DNA of 45,159 nt from Chara braunii (lineage: Eukaryota; Streptophyta; Charophyceae; Charales; Characeae): assembly GCA_003427395.1 (NCBI GenBank), contig BFEA01000654.1, positions 439,745-484,903 on the forward strand, read 5' to 3'. The notes below the pieces were generated by a model. That model saw only the letters and a list, made by a program, of their open reading frames with translations, was not told the origin of the DNA and ran no database searches. Positions 1 through 20,256 of the stretch are shown here, in pieces. Positions within the stretch are counted from its first letter, which is position 1. The number at the start of each line of letters is the position of its first letter. A program made the translations under genes and the position numbers.

Positions 1-1960
1 TGAAAGAACCTCCCCCCCACCCTATGACCCCCACTGTTAACCTTGAGGATCCTGAACGATCCTGAAGGGGTGAATGCCCTGAAGGCCTGAAAGAACCTCC
101 CCCCCACCCTATGACCCCCACTGTTAACCTTGAAGATCCTGAAAGATCCTGAAGAGGTGAATGCCTTGAAGGCCTGAAAGCACCCCCTCCACCTTATGGC
201 TCCCACTGTTAAGTTTGAGGATTGTGAACGATCTTGAATAGGTGAATGCCATGAAGGCCTGAAAGCACCCCCCCCCACCGTATGACTCTAACTATTAAGG
301 TTGAGGATCCCGAACGATCCTAAAGGGAAAATGCCTTCAAGGCCTGAAATCCCCCCCCCCCCCCCCCCCCCCCACCGTATGGCTCCCACTGTCAAGCTCG
401 AGGATCCTGAACGATCCTGAAGGGGTGAATGCCCTGAAGGTGAATGCCTTCGGAGGTCTGAAAGCAGGGAGTCGAATGGAGGTGCGAAGGCTTTCAAGGC
501 CTTCACCCCTTCATAATAGTGAGAGCCAAATGGGGGGTTGCTTTCAGGCCGTTCAGGGCATTCACCCCTTCAAGATTGTTCATAGTCTTCATGATGTTTA
601 TTTTTATTTTTATTTTTATTATTATTATTATTACGTGAACCAATCCTGAAGGGGTGAATGCCCTGAAGGCCTGAAAGCACGCCCCCCCCCCCCTATGCCT
701 CCCACTGTTAAGCGTCGAGGATCATGAACGATCCTGAAGGGGTGAATGCCTTCGGAGGTATGAAAGGAGCACCCGTTCCCACCTTTGTTCTTCAGTGTTG
801 TGTCGGTTTCGCATTCTGAACAATGTGAACGATCCTGAAGGGGTGAATGCCCTTAAGGCCTGAAACCCCCCCCTCCACCTTATGGGTCTCACTATTAAGC
901 TTGAGGATTGTGAACGATCCTGAAGGGGTGAATGCCCTGAAGGCCTGAAAGCACCCCCCGCCACCGTATGACTCCCACTATTAAGCTTNAGGATCCCGAA
1001 CGATCATGAAAGGGTGAATGCCCTGAAGGCCTGAAAGCACCCGTCCCCACCTTCTGGTTTCAAGTGTCGTGTTGTTTTGGCATCCTGAACAATGTGAACG
1101 ATCATAAAGGGGTGAATGCCCTGAAGGCTTGAAAGAACCCCCTCCCACNCTATGACTCCTACTGTTAAGTTTGAGGATCCTTAACGATCCTGAAGGGGTG
1201 AATGCCCTGAAGGCCTGAAAGAACCTCCCCCCCACCCTATGACCCCCACTGTTACATTGAAGATCCTGAAAGATCCTGAAGAGGTGAATGCCTTGAAGGC
1301 CTGAAAGCACCCCCTCCACCTTATGGCTCCTACTGTTAAGCTTGAGGATTGTGAACGATCCTGAAGAGGTGAATGCCCTGAAGGCCTGAAAGCACCCCCC
1401 CCCACCGTATGACTCTCACTGTTAAGGTTGAGGATCCCGAACGATCCTGAAGGGAAGAATGCCTTCAAGGCCTGAAATCCCCCCCCCCACCGTATGGCTC
1501 CCACTGTCAAGCTCGAGGATCCTAAACGATTCTGAAGGGGTGAATGCCCTGAAGGTGAATGTCTTCGGAGGTCTGAAAGGAGCACCCGTCCCCACCTTCT
1601 GGTTTTTTGTGTTGTGTCGTTTTGGCATCCTGAACAATGTAAACGATCCTTGAATGCCCTGAAGGCCTGAAAGAACCCCTTCCCACCCCATGACTCGTAA
1701 TGTTAAGCTTGAGGATCCTGAACGATCCTGAAGGGGTGAATGCCCTGAAGGCCTGAAAGAACCCCCCCCCACCCTATGGGTCCCACTGTTAAGCTTGAGG
1801 ATCCTGAACGATCATGAAGGGGTGAATGCCCTGAAGGCCTGAAAGCGTCCCCCCCACCATATGGCTCCCACTGTTAAGCTTGAGGATCCCGAATGATCCT
1901 TAAGGGGTGAATGCACACCTCCCCACCGTATGACTCCCACTGTACAGCTTTATAGACATC
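1..1960. repeat. 86-90 bp satellite array, about 20 units
   Basis: The stretch is built from one unit repeated head to tail. A unit has a 'gaacgatcctgaagggg' core, then 'gaatgccctgaaggcc', a C-rich run of variable length, and 'tatgactcccactgttaag'. The first units start near 1, 89 and 175. Variant units near 760-840, 1030-1110 and 1570-1650 carry a different middle part with 'ttctggttt...gttgtgtcg'. Two unresolved bases (989, 1149) and a 23-base C run (351-373) suggest sequencing difficulty. Open frames here follow the repeat and are not genes. The array probably continues left of the window. Confidence 0.95.
596..632. repeat. T/A-rich microsatellite inside the satellite array
   Basis: A (TTTTTA)n tract passes into a (TTA)n tract and interrupts one satellite unit. 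It is a simple repeat with no coding content. Confidence 0.85.
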
Positions 1961-2050
1961 CTGAATTCACCTCTTTAGACATCCTGAAAACAAGACATGT
2001 TGTTAACCTTTTCTCCTCGTTTCGACATTGCTACCATTAATACAAATCCA
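1961..2050. other. Edge of satellite array
   Basis: The satellite decays here into single-copy sequence with two 'agacatcctga' remnants. Nothing else is recognised. Confidence 0.5.
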
Positions 2051-2275
2051 TTTTCATCGCATCAAGTGTTTTCATCCTCATTCCCGATGACGTCTGTGCA
2101 TCAATTTTTCAGTATAGGCAACTACTCTTATATCACATTTGGTAAGTTTCATGTGTCGGTTCATTTTTATCGCATCAAGTGTTTTCATCCCCATTCCCGA
2201 TAATGTTTGTACGTCCATTTTTCGGTTTAAGCAATTATTCCTATACAACATTCGGTAATTTTCATGTGTCACAGA
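2051..2275. repeat. Two tandem copies of a 113-bp unit
   Basis: The text 'cgcatcaagtgttttcatcc' begins at 2058 and again at 2171. It is followed both times by a 'cattcccgat...gtttgt' stretch, a 'ttttc(a/g)gt' stretch and 'ttcatgtgtc'. The copies differ at scattered positions, so this is an old direct duplication. Confidence 0.8.
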
Positions 2276-3239
2276 GGGTGTCTACCAAGTAAGTACATCT
2301 GCTTTGTTTAAATTAGTATCAGAGATGAGCAAGTTGCTCACATATCAATTCGGCTTCACCACGTTTTTGAGACATTCGGCGGAACAATTGCTATTTAATA
2401 TTCCTTGCATCATTTTGTGTCTCGCTTCCCTGTTCTAAAAGGTTACAAACTCATGGATAAAATCTTTATACGAAGCTTAATTGAAAGGAATGGACTTACA
2501 AGAAAGTTGGCCGGTTAAACCGCCTCTCCCACCGACGTCAAAAACCTCGGGGAATAGGTAGCACCGTGTCACGAGTGATACTGATAGCATAGTGTGGAAA
2601 ACAAGTTGCATGACAACAGCGAAAACTTCATCAAAATGTCCCCCCATGATTTATGTTGCAGACAAAATGATTATTTTTATTTTTTTTAATATTTTACATG
2701 AAAAAATCAAAACAAACTCTGTGGGCCCTAAAATTTTCAGGTTTTCACATTATTATTATGAGCATGAAAAATTACAGAAGTTAGGGTACTTTTTATGTTG
2801 GTCCATATATGGTAGAATGACAAAAATGAAAACATGCCGAATCGGGGCAGTGATTATTTTATCTTAAATATAATGTTTTGTATCTTTTTGACATTTTTTC
2901 ATGAAAGATCACAACCTAATTCACGGATGCTCAAATTTTCATATTTTATTTTTAAATTTGTCTGAGCACGAAAAATCGTCAAAGTTGCCGCTTTCAAAAT
3001 TTGAGATTGGACGTACCGGTGCCGAGCGGTCGCCGCCTATCAGTAAAAACTCACCCTAACTCACAAGTATGTGGGTTTTCAGTTGTTAGGGGGAGGGGCG
3101 GTTTAAAGGTTGAAGTATTGCAGATCTATAAATACTGCAACAATATTGAGCATGCATGACAATAATACCAATTTTGTTCATCCATTGGCTTATTATAAGG
3201 GCACTCATATATATATGGCCAGTGGAGAGGGAGGGCAGA
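2276..3239. other. AT-rich intergenic sequence without a recognisable gene
   Basis: Open frames here are short and resemble nothing known. Two diverged blocks starting near 2668 and 2848 share 'gattattttt', a 'catgaaa' stretch and 'gagca(t/c)gaaaaat'. They may be an old duplication of about 180 bp. No RNA gene is seen. Confidence 0.5.
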
Positions 3240-4400
3240 CACATCAACATGCCTTAGGCCCTATAAATAGTGTATTTGAAAGAAAAAAAAAAATGTACTC
3301 CTTATTCGAGAGAAAGTTAAATAACGTTCTGCCATATCCTCCCACGATTGAACATAGCACAATTGTGCAAAAAAAAAATAAAACCTTGTGTTTGGTATAC
3401 ATTTCGATACCATGAGGGGAGGAGTGGGGGAGGGGGGGGGGAAACTCCCCTTTCCCACACTTAATATGACTTAGCACGTATAAACATAGTAGGAAAAAAA
3501 AATGTGTTTGGTTTACATTCCCATTCCCGGGGGGCGAGGAGACTGCCCAACATTTGGACATGACCTATGACCTATAAACATGGCATAAGAAAAAAATAAA
3601 ATTTTATTATTTATATTTGTGAGACAGTTAAATAGCCTACTACTATATTTCCCCACGCTTGATCATAACACACAGTTGTGCAACCTAAAAAAACACGAAT
3701 TATGTTTGATATACTTTCCGATACTATGGTGTGTGGGGGGGAGGAGGGTCACCTCACATTTGAACATGACTTAGCACCTACAAACATGACATTAAAAAAG
3801 TATAAAATTGTATTCCTTATCCGTGAAACAGTTAAACAGCCTATTGCTCTATTTCCCACGCCTGAACATAACAAACAATTATGCAGCCGAAAAACAACAA
3901 ATTGTGTTTGGTATACATTCTGATACAGTGGGGGGGGAGGGGTTGGGGGGGAAAAGGGAAGACCCTCGCTTTTCCCACATTTGAACATGACTTAACACCT
4001 ATAAACGTAGTATAAAAAAAAAAAAAAATATTATTATTATATTTTTTTAGACCCTTCTGCAAGGCCTCTATCCCGATGGTCGTAAGAGAACCACTGGAAT
4101 TGAGGCTTTGCCTGTCGGGCTGCTCCATTTTTTGGAGGGTGCGACACCTGCTGGAAATCGGGTCCAGCATCATTTTGATGCATCATCTAAGCACAATGCT
4201 TGTCGGGACTATGGCCATATTAGTTCCTAGCCTGAAGCACTGTTAAACAACCTAGTGCTACAGACACCCTCGTCTCAACACAATGGACAATTATGCATCC
4301 AAAAGACAAATAAAAAAACAAATAGATAGTTATTGTACATAGCATAAGAAAGAACAAATTGTAGGGGGGACTCTCCCACACTTTAACATGGAGCACATAC
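3240..4400. repeat. About 199-bp tandem repeat, 3-4 full units plus fragments
   Basis: A unit holds 'gagacagttaaatagcc', a 'ccacg(c/a)...gaacataacacacaattgtgca' stretch, an A-rich run, 'gtttggtatacatt(c/t)cgatac', a G-rich tract of variable length, 'cccacatttgaacatgacttagcacctataaac' and another A-run. The 'gtttggtatac' landmark recurs near 3390, 3708 and 3907, with a truncated unit near 3507. An unrelated insert at about 4045-4220 separates the last unit (4225-4400). The G and A runs account for the false open frames. Confidence 0.85.
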
Positions 4401-4523
4401 TGTAGGCGACCCCTTGAAAAACCCCTGAACTCGGGGCTGTCATTCACCGGTTCATGGGTGTGCCCCCTTTTCTGCCCCTAAGCTCTCGTCTAAAAGGGAC
4501 TCTCTATGAACTGACTCTCTATG

Positions 4524-4634
4524 AATTGGCATAGCTCAGTTGGTACACCCATGAACTGCTGAATAACAAAATGGGCGTAGCTTCATTGATACACGCATGA
4601 ATTGCTGAATAACATACCAGAGTTCGAATCCTGA
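4524..4634 (+). mobile_element. tRNA-derived SINE-like head
   Basis: 'ttggcatagctcagttgg' at 4526-4543 fits an RNA polymerase III A box, and 'gagttcgaatcc' near 4620-4632 fits a B box. The spacing is longer than in a tRNA because a stretch containing 'ccatgaa(c/t)tgctgaataac' is repeated between the boxes. It is not a functional tRNA gene, because no cloverleaf closes. It is most likely a SINE remnant. Confidence 0.55.
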
Positions 4635-4639
4635 TGGAC

Positions 4640-5544
4640 CTAGATGTATGCAATCAAATAGTCAATGACCTCACAAAACATAAGCAGTCAGGCAACGGAA
4701 CCTCACACTGGGCAGTGGGGGCATAACCAAAAGCAAAATATAACCAAAAGCGAAAGGTGTAATACTTACTGGCAGTGCTTACTAAACATACCAATAGTAT
4801 GGGGTGGGTGGGTGGGGTGGGCGGTGAGCGAACCCCCTTCCCCCCACAACGAAACATGGCTTTCCTTGTGCAGTCCAGAAACATAGCATGACACAAAGAA
4901 AAGTATTACCGTGGCTGTGTCCGGGGTCCTGAAACACTCGAAAGCACCCTCAGACACCCCTCCCAACGCCGCGCAAACAACCCGCAATGCACCAGACACC
5001 AACGCGAATTTACAGAGATGCTCAAAAGCACCCTCCAGGCTGGGCCACCGCGCTTGTCGTGGTATAACAGTGGGTCTCGCAATGGTCTCGCCGCACGACT
5101 CACCAAATGTACGAAGTGAGAACGAATCTTCCCCTAGAACATAGAAAGATGCACCACCATAGTGCGGTGAGGCCCAATATCTCGCGTGCAGCCAGGTAGG
5201 GCCCTATGTTCGGGAAAAGGAAAACCAAGCTCTTGGCCGAACGAAAACACCCTCCAACGTAGCGTGGATGTGTTCATGGACGGCGGGTTTGTAAATGTGA
5301 CTGCGCCGGCTTTGTATGTAAATGTGACTGCGCGGTATCATCCACAACGGACAGAAGGCAAGAGGGCCAACACAAATCTGCAACGCGCAGGTGCGAACAA
5401 GTAACCCGCAAGGGTCCAAGAATTCCGCCGTCGTAGATATTCGATTTTGGACCGTCGGATGTGATTGTAATTCGTAAGGTTCTTCCGCTCCCACCACCTG
5501 AAAACCGCCCCGGTTCGGGCCTTTCACACAATCGCATTTGTGCC
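4640..5544. other. Intergenic stretch, nothing recognised
   Basis: The sequence becomes more GC-balanced toward the helicase gene. A short direct repeat, 'tgtaaatgtgactgcgc', occurs twice between 5288 and 5334. Open frames on both strands overlap one another and resemble no family I know. Confidence 0.5.
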
Positions 5545-6062
5545 TCACTGTCTGTCAATCGTGCTGAGCGGCGCGCTCAAGCCAGTGTGCGGACTGGACT
5601 CCTTGCGGACGAGGGTAGAGCTTCGCGGCGGCGGTTTTTGATTCAACTGGAGGAAAGGGTCATTTTTATGAGCTGGCCAAGTCACTTGAAGGATCTCGTG
5701 ATCGTTGGCGGCGAGGAGCAGCGAACGGTTTATCTGCTGTTTCCATCGGTTTCGCTGTCGACCGCCCCACGTCTTTGGAGTCGGCATTCCGAGGCCGGCG
5801 TTAGCTATTGTATTCCCGCCGAAGAGCGAGTGTTTGGTCTCGGCAGCGCGGAGTGAGGGAAAGTAGCCCGCCATTCCTCCGCTGGCTCTCGCCACGAGAA
5901 CGGACGTCGGTTATAGTGCGGTGTTCTCGTGGCCGGCGACAACGGCATCGCGGTAGTGCCTTGTAGTCTCTGTCTGGAGAGGGAGGGTTGTTGCTGCATC
6001 TTCGCAGCGCTAGGGAAGTGACGATCACTTTCTCAGTCTAGTTTCTGTGGTTTTCGGGCGAA
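5545..6062 (+). promoter_or_regulatory. Probable promoter and 5' UTR of the UAP56 gene
   Basis: This GC-rich stretch lies directly upstream of the helicase start codon and is rich in CpG. No clear TATA box is seen and the transcription start cannot be placed. It includes the inverted repeat at 5891-5933, listed separately. Confidence 0.45.
5891..5933. repeat. 11-bp perfect inverted repeat (hairpin) upstream of UAP56
   Basis: 'gccacgagaac' (5891-5901) and 'gttctcgtggc' (5923-5933) are perfect reverse complements around a 21-base loop. The hairpin ends 129 bases before the ATG, so it would lie in the 5' UTR or core promoter. Its role is unknown. Confidence 0.7.
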
Positions 6063-15011
<8,949 letters not shown>

Positions 15012-18000
15012 GGCGCATGTTAATTCCTGAAATTGCTGGGCTAGATTCTGCCGTAGAGATGAAGGAGAGCTGGGATCTTCTTTCGGAACCTAGTTCTCGC
15101 CGGCGTACTGTAGAGGGCGCTCATGCCGGCGACTATCTCACGCGGGTTCTGTAATTGTGTCGTTGTTCTTCTTTAGAAAACGAGGTTTTCGTTCCGTTTC
15201 GGTTCAATTTTGGAGTATGGTGTGAGGAGGTGAAGGTGGGGAAGGTGGTGAGCCCGTTGGAGGCTGAAGAGACGGTAGGTGATGGGAGGCTGAAGAGACG
15301 GTAGGTGTGAGGCTGAAGAGACGGTAGGTGATGGGAATGCCCGGAGCTTTGCCGGCTACATGCATGTTATGTTCCCGTCGTAATGGCCGAACCTTGCTCG
15401 GTCCGGTCCCAACTGACTCTGCTTGCACGCTGCTTGGCCTTGTCAAAGGATGGGAGAAAACGTGAGGATTTAACGACCTTGTAAGACGATGAGTGAGACG
15501 TGGTAAGGATGAAGTATCGTTATGACGGCCTTTTTTCATAGGTAGGAACACTCGAAATCTCTGCGTTTATGCGCGCCAGTAGATTAGTATCTGTCCCGTT
15601 CGCATGGACTTCAGATTTGAGTTGTTAGTGGTAAGATGTATCTAGCGCGCTCATATTTTATGGACTGAAGTGACGTAAGAACTGCCCTGCCTTGAGGGAG
15701 CTGTTCAGATTGTGCATATCTAGAATCATCGTGGAATTCTCCATTTGAAGTCAGCACCTTTTTGGGCAGCTGGTTACGGTCGCTGGAGACGTAGAGTCCG
15801 AATCGCTGCGACAATGAGCGTGGGGTCTTTTCTACCACATCAACTGTTCTCTGTGCGCGTGGCGGTGGAGTTCAGGACGTGAGTTGGAAGCATGGGGCCA
15901 TGAGACGATCAGGCCAAGACGGGGAGTGCAGATTGCAACGTGACATCGTTCGAGCAGAGGAGGCTTCTTGACAGGTGAAAGCTATGGCTCCGGTGCGAAT
16001 CGACATCCGCGCATGAAAGCAGCTTAGGGAAAAGCGCATGAGGCCTGCAGTGCCGCACGAAAAACTGCGACGTTGTATGGATAGCAGAGGAGGGGATATT
16101 TTGAAGTTAAATGGCCTAGGCGAGGAATCTTTTTCCGCTCCCCTGGTTAAGTGGAAACTAGACTAGGTTTACGGGCGACATAAATGGGTGCGGGGAAATT
16201 TAGGGCTGGCATGAAGTGATCCTAAACACATTTGAATGTATCGTCTGCTGACATGTAGTGGCTGATATCCTTGTAGGGAACATATGGTGGGAGGTGGTAG
16301 AGTCTGTTGCTTGTGCTCTATAGTGGAGCGAACAGTCGGCCGAGGACAATTGAAGACGAAGGTTTATGTATTTTAGAGTGATATGGCGGTGGAGGCGGAC
16401 GGTTACCTAGCTTACTGTTTGCGCAGCAATCGTCAGGTTTTAAGTGCTCGGTGAAAATGGCTGGGACATGCGCCCTCCATTTCGTTTGCGAATGAAGGAC
16501 AATGCAACCGCTGTAGATCTCGTGCCGTACGCGAACGTTCTGGCGCCTGCAGCTAGTTATCCGTCGTTCTGTCGTTTCTTAAGACTTCTTTTATCTTCCT
16601 CGATCAGAAACACTTGCAATGGGAAGGGCGATTGTTTCCTCCGCAGACGATCTCAAAAATACAATATAATTTCGCGATGTAAACCATGGAGTGGTGTTCG
16701 ATGATCACTTGCTTTGTGGCGGTTTCTTCATCTGCATTGACTTCCTCTGTTTTCTGTACGACACTCAGTTCTCTATGGCTCTCTTCATGTATCGAATGTG
16801 CATCTCTTTAATGTGTAAAGTTTCGCTTCAATCCTGTGTTTTAGTTTTTCTCCGTGGAGCAGATCTGCTTACTGGTCGTCAATCATTCGTGGGCGCCAGT
16901 CGTCTCGCTGCTTATACCCGGAAAGCATACAAAAAGGTGTCAGGCGCTAAATAGTCTAGCAAGAAAACGTGGAACAATAAAGAACATCGGGCGGACGAGT
17001 CGAGCAAGAATGAAAACCTCGTGTAAGAGTGTACAAACTTGAGCTCCTATGGTAGTCGAATTAGGTACATTCCCCATTTGTTCCTACTATGGCAGCAATA
17101 ATACATACAACTTCGTACAAGGTGATCAAATTAGGAAGAAAAAACGACAAAACGAACAATTTGCAGTTGAAAAATTCAATAATTGTATGTGGTATGGAAA
17201 TTGCGAAACCTGAAAATGCTAACAACTCGACAGAGCTGCCATGATTTATAGTAACCTGTGGTAAACCTGCACGTACAGCCGTCCCATCCTCAGAAAATGT
17301 CGAGGGCCACAACGATATTCCAATCAGTCTCCAGCACGCCAGTGCCTCCCCCTCCCTAACCCCTAGAGAGGCCCACTGCCCCACTTCCCATGTTTTACTT
17401 CGTATAACGACCGACTGTTTTCTCTTCCCTTCACACCATGCTCCATGATCCAATATGGATGGTCACACTCTGCCTTCTTTGTGATACCTAGCATTCACTC
17501 TGATGTGACATACTCCTTGCTGATGCAGCCGTGTGCACCATCTCCTCTGAATCTTGACCTCGTTAAGCCATTCAAATTTAGTATAGAGCATCATTGTTTC
17601 TATTAAGAAATTTAGATATCGCTTTTGCGGAAATTAACGTGTATAACGTGTGCCGGCAGCAGCGCAAGAACCGTCTCACGGCATAATGAGAACTACAATT
17701 ATAGAGTAAACGGAATTCTGGAGTAAAACTTGGTTGAAAAAGGAATGCCACAGGCTGGGAGCACACCAATCCAAAAACACACGGAACGCTTAAATCTCTT
17801 GCCAACGAAACTCCTCTCAACTGGATTTTTGCTAAAGCTGATTTGTTTTAATTATTAAATTGTTATTGGTACCGTTTTTTTATTTTTGTTTCTTGGTTAA
17901 AGAAAGTCCGCTTGAGTGGCTTTTTGGTAAAGCGGATTTGTTTTTTTTTGTTCTTTTGTTCTTGGTTCGTAATTGAACAGGATTTGTTTTATATTTCGTG

Positions 18001-18474
18001 GTCTTTCGTTTGACCCTTGCTGGAATCCTTGACTGAAGGCTGTGTGAATGAACGGTTATTTATTGGCCCCAAATCGGAAAACAAAAACACTATTCAATTT
18101 TGCTGCGCGAGCAAAATATTTCGAGTCTTACGAGAAGTCGTTTTTTGAGAGGCCAATATATAGGTCGATTAGGGAAGGTGATGGGAACATTATTCCCCAT
18201 ATTTGTGAGGAAAAAAATAAAATAACGAATCGAGTTTTCCACGTTTCCTTTCTTTTTCTTTTTTTCGTTTTTGGGCTCTGATATTCTTGTGACAGTTTAT
18301 GACCCTTGCGCGAAAGTGAGTGTAGCGTTCCCAAAGATAAAAGTAGATCTGTTGGCACATCACCCGCTGAGAAACGTGCCCAGCTGAAATGGTTGGCAGT
18401 GACTCGCAGATTCCTGGAGTGCCTCTTCACCCAGTAACAGTCGCCAGGACGGCGTGAAATGAAAATCCCTGCCT
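15012..18474. other. UAP56 3' flank and intergenic sequence
   Basis: The 3' UTR must lie at the start of this stretch, but its end cannot be placed. 15260-15335 holds three tandem copies of 'gaggctgaagagacggtagg'. Near 17835 and 17928 a 'tttggtaaagcggatttg'-like phrase recurs. Minus-strand frames at 17061-17453 and 17578-17820 resemble no family I can name. Confidence 0.5.
15260..15335. repeat. Short minisatellite downstream of UAP56
   Basis: Three copies of 'gaggctgaagagacggtagg' with variable 'tgatgg' spacers lie about 250 bp after the stop codon, probably in or near the 3' UTR. Confidence 0.8.
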
Positions 18475-18719
18475 AAGCTACGAGAGTGGCCTGGGGTCAC
18501 TTGCCCGGCCGCGCCAAAACGAATTTAAAAATGAAAAATAAAAACACTCTTTAAATTTGATTTTAGACTTGGGTGAAGAATTTCGATGTGACCCTGAGGC
18601 AAAAGTTGTTTAGTTTATTTCTCTGCCGATCTGTTTTTTCCAGATTTTTTGGTTTTTTTTTTTTTTTTTTTTTTTTGTGCTGGGACCTTCCCTCCTTGCA
18701 CGGGGTCGGCTGGTAGCCT
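18475..18719 (-). mobile_element. Foldback/MITE-like element, copy 1 (reverse orientation)
   Basis: This block is the reverse complement of the element at 21538-21835. Read on the minus strand it has 'ctaccagccg', 'cgtgcaagga', 'ggaaggtcccagc', a long A-run (T-run 18652-18676 on plus), 'cctcagggtcacatcg' and 'ggccactct'. Its ends are imperfect inverted repeats (aagctacgag / ctggtagcct). No target duplication is seen. Confidence 0.7.
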
Positions 18720-19235
18720 TGATCCCAGCACTATTTTATACCTCCCCCACCCTCAGATCCTTCACACAAACCACATTGAGCCCCCATATGTCGCTTTATG
18801 CAACTTTCTCATCATGGGCCTAACTTGGGAAGGGAACGAGTTTCAGCTGTCGAAACCAAAAAAAGCAAACTCGTCCCATGCTCGCAAGGCAGTGGCAAGC
18901 CATACGAATGCTTGGTCTGATGTGGGTAAATTATAAAACTACCTCCGTGAGTTGAGCGTTTGCAGCTGCATGGCCTAAGATCTTGAACCGCCGGTACCTC
19001 TCCCAGCTATGGGTGGCGGGCTCTGCACGCCGAGTTTCGGTGGTGCATCTGGCCGACAGCGGAGGCCGCACCAAGTTAACTGGTGCGTTTCGGTAAATTG
19101 CTTGGGAAAGGTACTGGTGGCGTAACTATCTTTAGTTACAAGCCCTAAACCCTACACCCAGAACCTCATCCGATACTCGCCAAAAACAGAGGATTTTGTT
19201 TTTTGTTTTTTTAAACAGAGGAATTATGAAAAAGG
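18720..19235. other. Intergenic, nothing recognised
   Basis: Single-copy sequence of mixed composition. No gene, RNA or clear repeat is seen. Confidence 0.4.
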
Positions 19236-19592
19236 ATCCAGCGGCCTAACTCAGTTCAAGAGGTCGCGGGTTCAAACCCCATTGGCCTCATGTACCTTCC
19301 TGTGGGCATGCTTGGTGCACGCCACCTAGAGATAGACCCTAGGGATGCCCCGGATCGGCATTGAGCAGAGTCTGCTGATGTTCATAGGGGAGGGGACCAC
19401 CACCTGAGGGGAGGCACAGGAATTGGTCCTGTTGGCATGATCCCTGATGCTACCGGCTGTCACCTTCCCCTAGCCGGTTTCGCTCACCTCCAGGTCGGGA
19501 GCAGCCCCCGCATGTTCTCTTGTGAACACGGTTCTGGCTGCTACAGTGAAATTTAGAGAACTTCTTTTCTTTCTTTTTTTTCTTTTTTTTAA
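19236..19592 (+). mobile_element. tRNA-derived SINE
   Basis: 'agcggcctaactcagtt' (19240-19256) fits an A box and 'gggttcaaacccc' (19268-19280) fits a B box at near-tRNA spacing. About 280 bp of unrelated body follows, then a T/A-rich tail near 19560-19592. The tRNA part has no proper acceptor stem, so this is a SINE and not a tRNA gene. Confidence 0.6.
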
Positions 19593-19765
19593 AGAAAACT
19601 TGTGAAAACTGTCCTAGTAGCGTCATCGCACTGAATGACTAACTCCCCCTGTATGCCAGGTAATTTGACACTTCTATTTCTCCTTCCTGGCTGAACGGCC
19701 GTCGCCCTCTCATCATTGTTGAATGTAGAAAATATGGGTTGTTTAAGAATCGATAGTCGTCTGTC

Positions 19766-19850
19766 GCGTCGTGGTAGCGCCTTGTGCGTGGAAAAGCAAC
19801 GACGAAACCCTCCTGAAGCGACCGACCTCGCTGAGCCTTTTTGGTAGGGG
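19766..19850 (+). repeat. 84-bp dispersed repeat, copy 1 (possibly organelle-derived)
   Basis: The stretch from 'gtcgtggtagcgcctt' to 'cctttttggtaggg' is nearly identical to 34180-34265. Each copy lies near mitochondrial sequence: the rnl fragment at 20054 here, and the NUMT at 29-33.5 kb for the other. The origin is not recognised. Confidence 0.75.
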
Positions 19851-20053
19851 AGACGATGCTGAACCTGGTGAGGATAACGAAGCCGACACAAAAGCTTTCC
19901 GGTATAGAATAGCCAACGCAATTTCGTGGTCGGACGTTGCGTTCCCGATGTGGATCATGACCGATTGCGTATCACGGTCCGCCCAATCAGCACTAATTCG
20001 GGGGTGCCTACCTCGTAGGACGATGTGGTGGATAAATCCACTAGTTTCAGGGT

Positions 20054-20256
20054 CAGTAGCGGAACGTTCTGTAAGTTGAAGAAGGCTGTTTGTGAAAACA
20101 GCTGGAGATATCAGAAGTGAGAATGCTGACATGAGTAACAAAAAATCAGGTGAAAAACATGATCGCCGAAAGTTCAAGGGTTTCTGCGTTCAGTCAATCT
20201 ACGCAGAGTGAATCGGTCCCTAAGGAAACCCCGAAAGGCGGCGCCGATGGGTACTA
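20054..20256 (+). rRNA. Mitochondrial large-subunit rRNA (rnl) fragment, nuclear copy
   Basis: The sequence follows the bacterial-type 23S rRNA around E. coli positions 1250-1490. Visible landmarks are 'gcggaacgttctgtaag', 'gctggagatatcagaagtg', 'gaatgctgacatgagtaac', 'ctaaggaaaccccgaaagg' and 'gatgggtact'. It is a pseudogene fragment. A diverged copy lies in reverse orientation at 29498-29690. Confidence 0.85.

Noticed and set aside
1181-1772. Overlapping minus-strand frames of 116-134 codons in the satellite
   Set aside because: The translations repeat 'FRPSGHSPLQDRS' with the DNA unit and shift with it. They come from the satellite.
16976-16981. AATAAA as the UAP56 poly(A) signal
   Set aside because: It lies about 2 kb after the stop codon, with no evidence that the 3' UTR is that long.
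17061-17453. Minus-strand frame of 130 codons downstream of UAP56
   Set aside because: No recognisable domain, no promoter or intron context, and other frames overlap it. Not supported as a gene.
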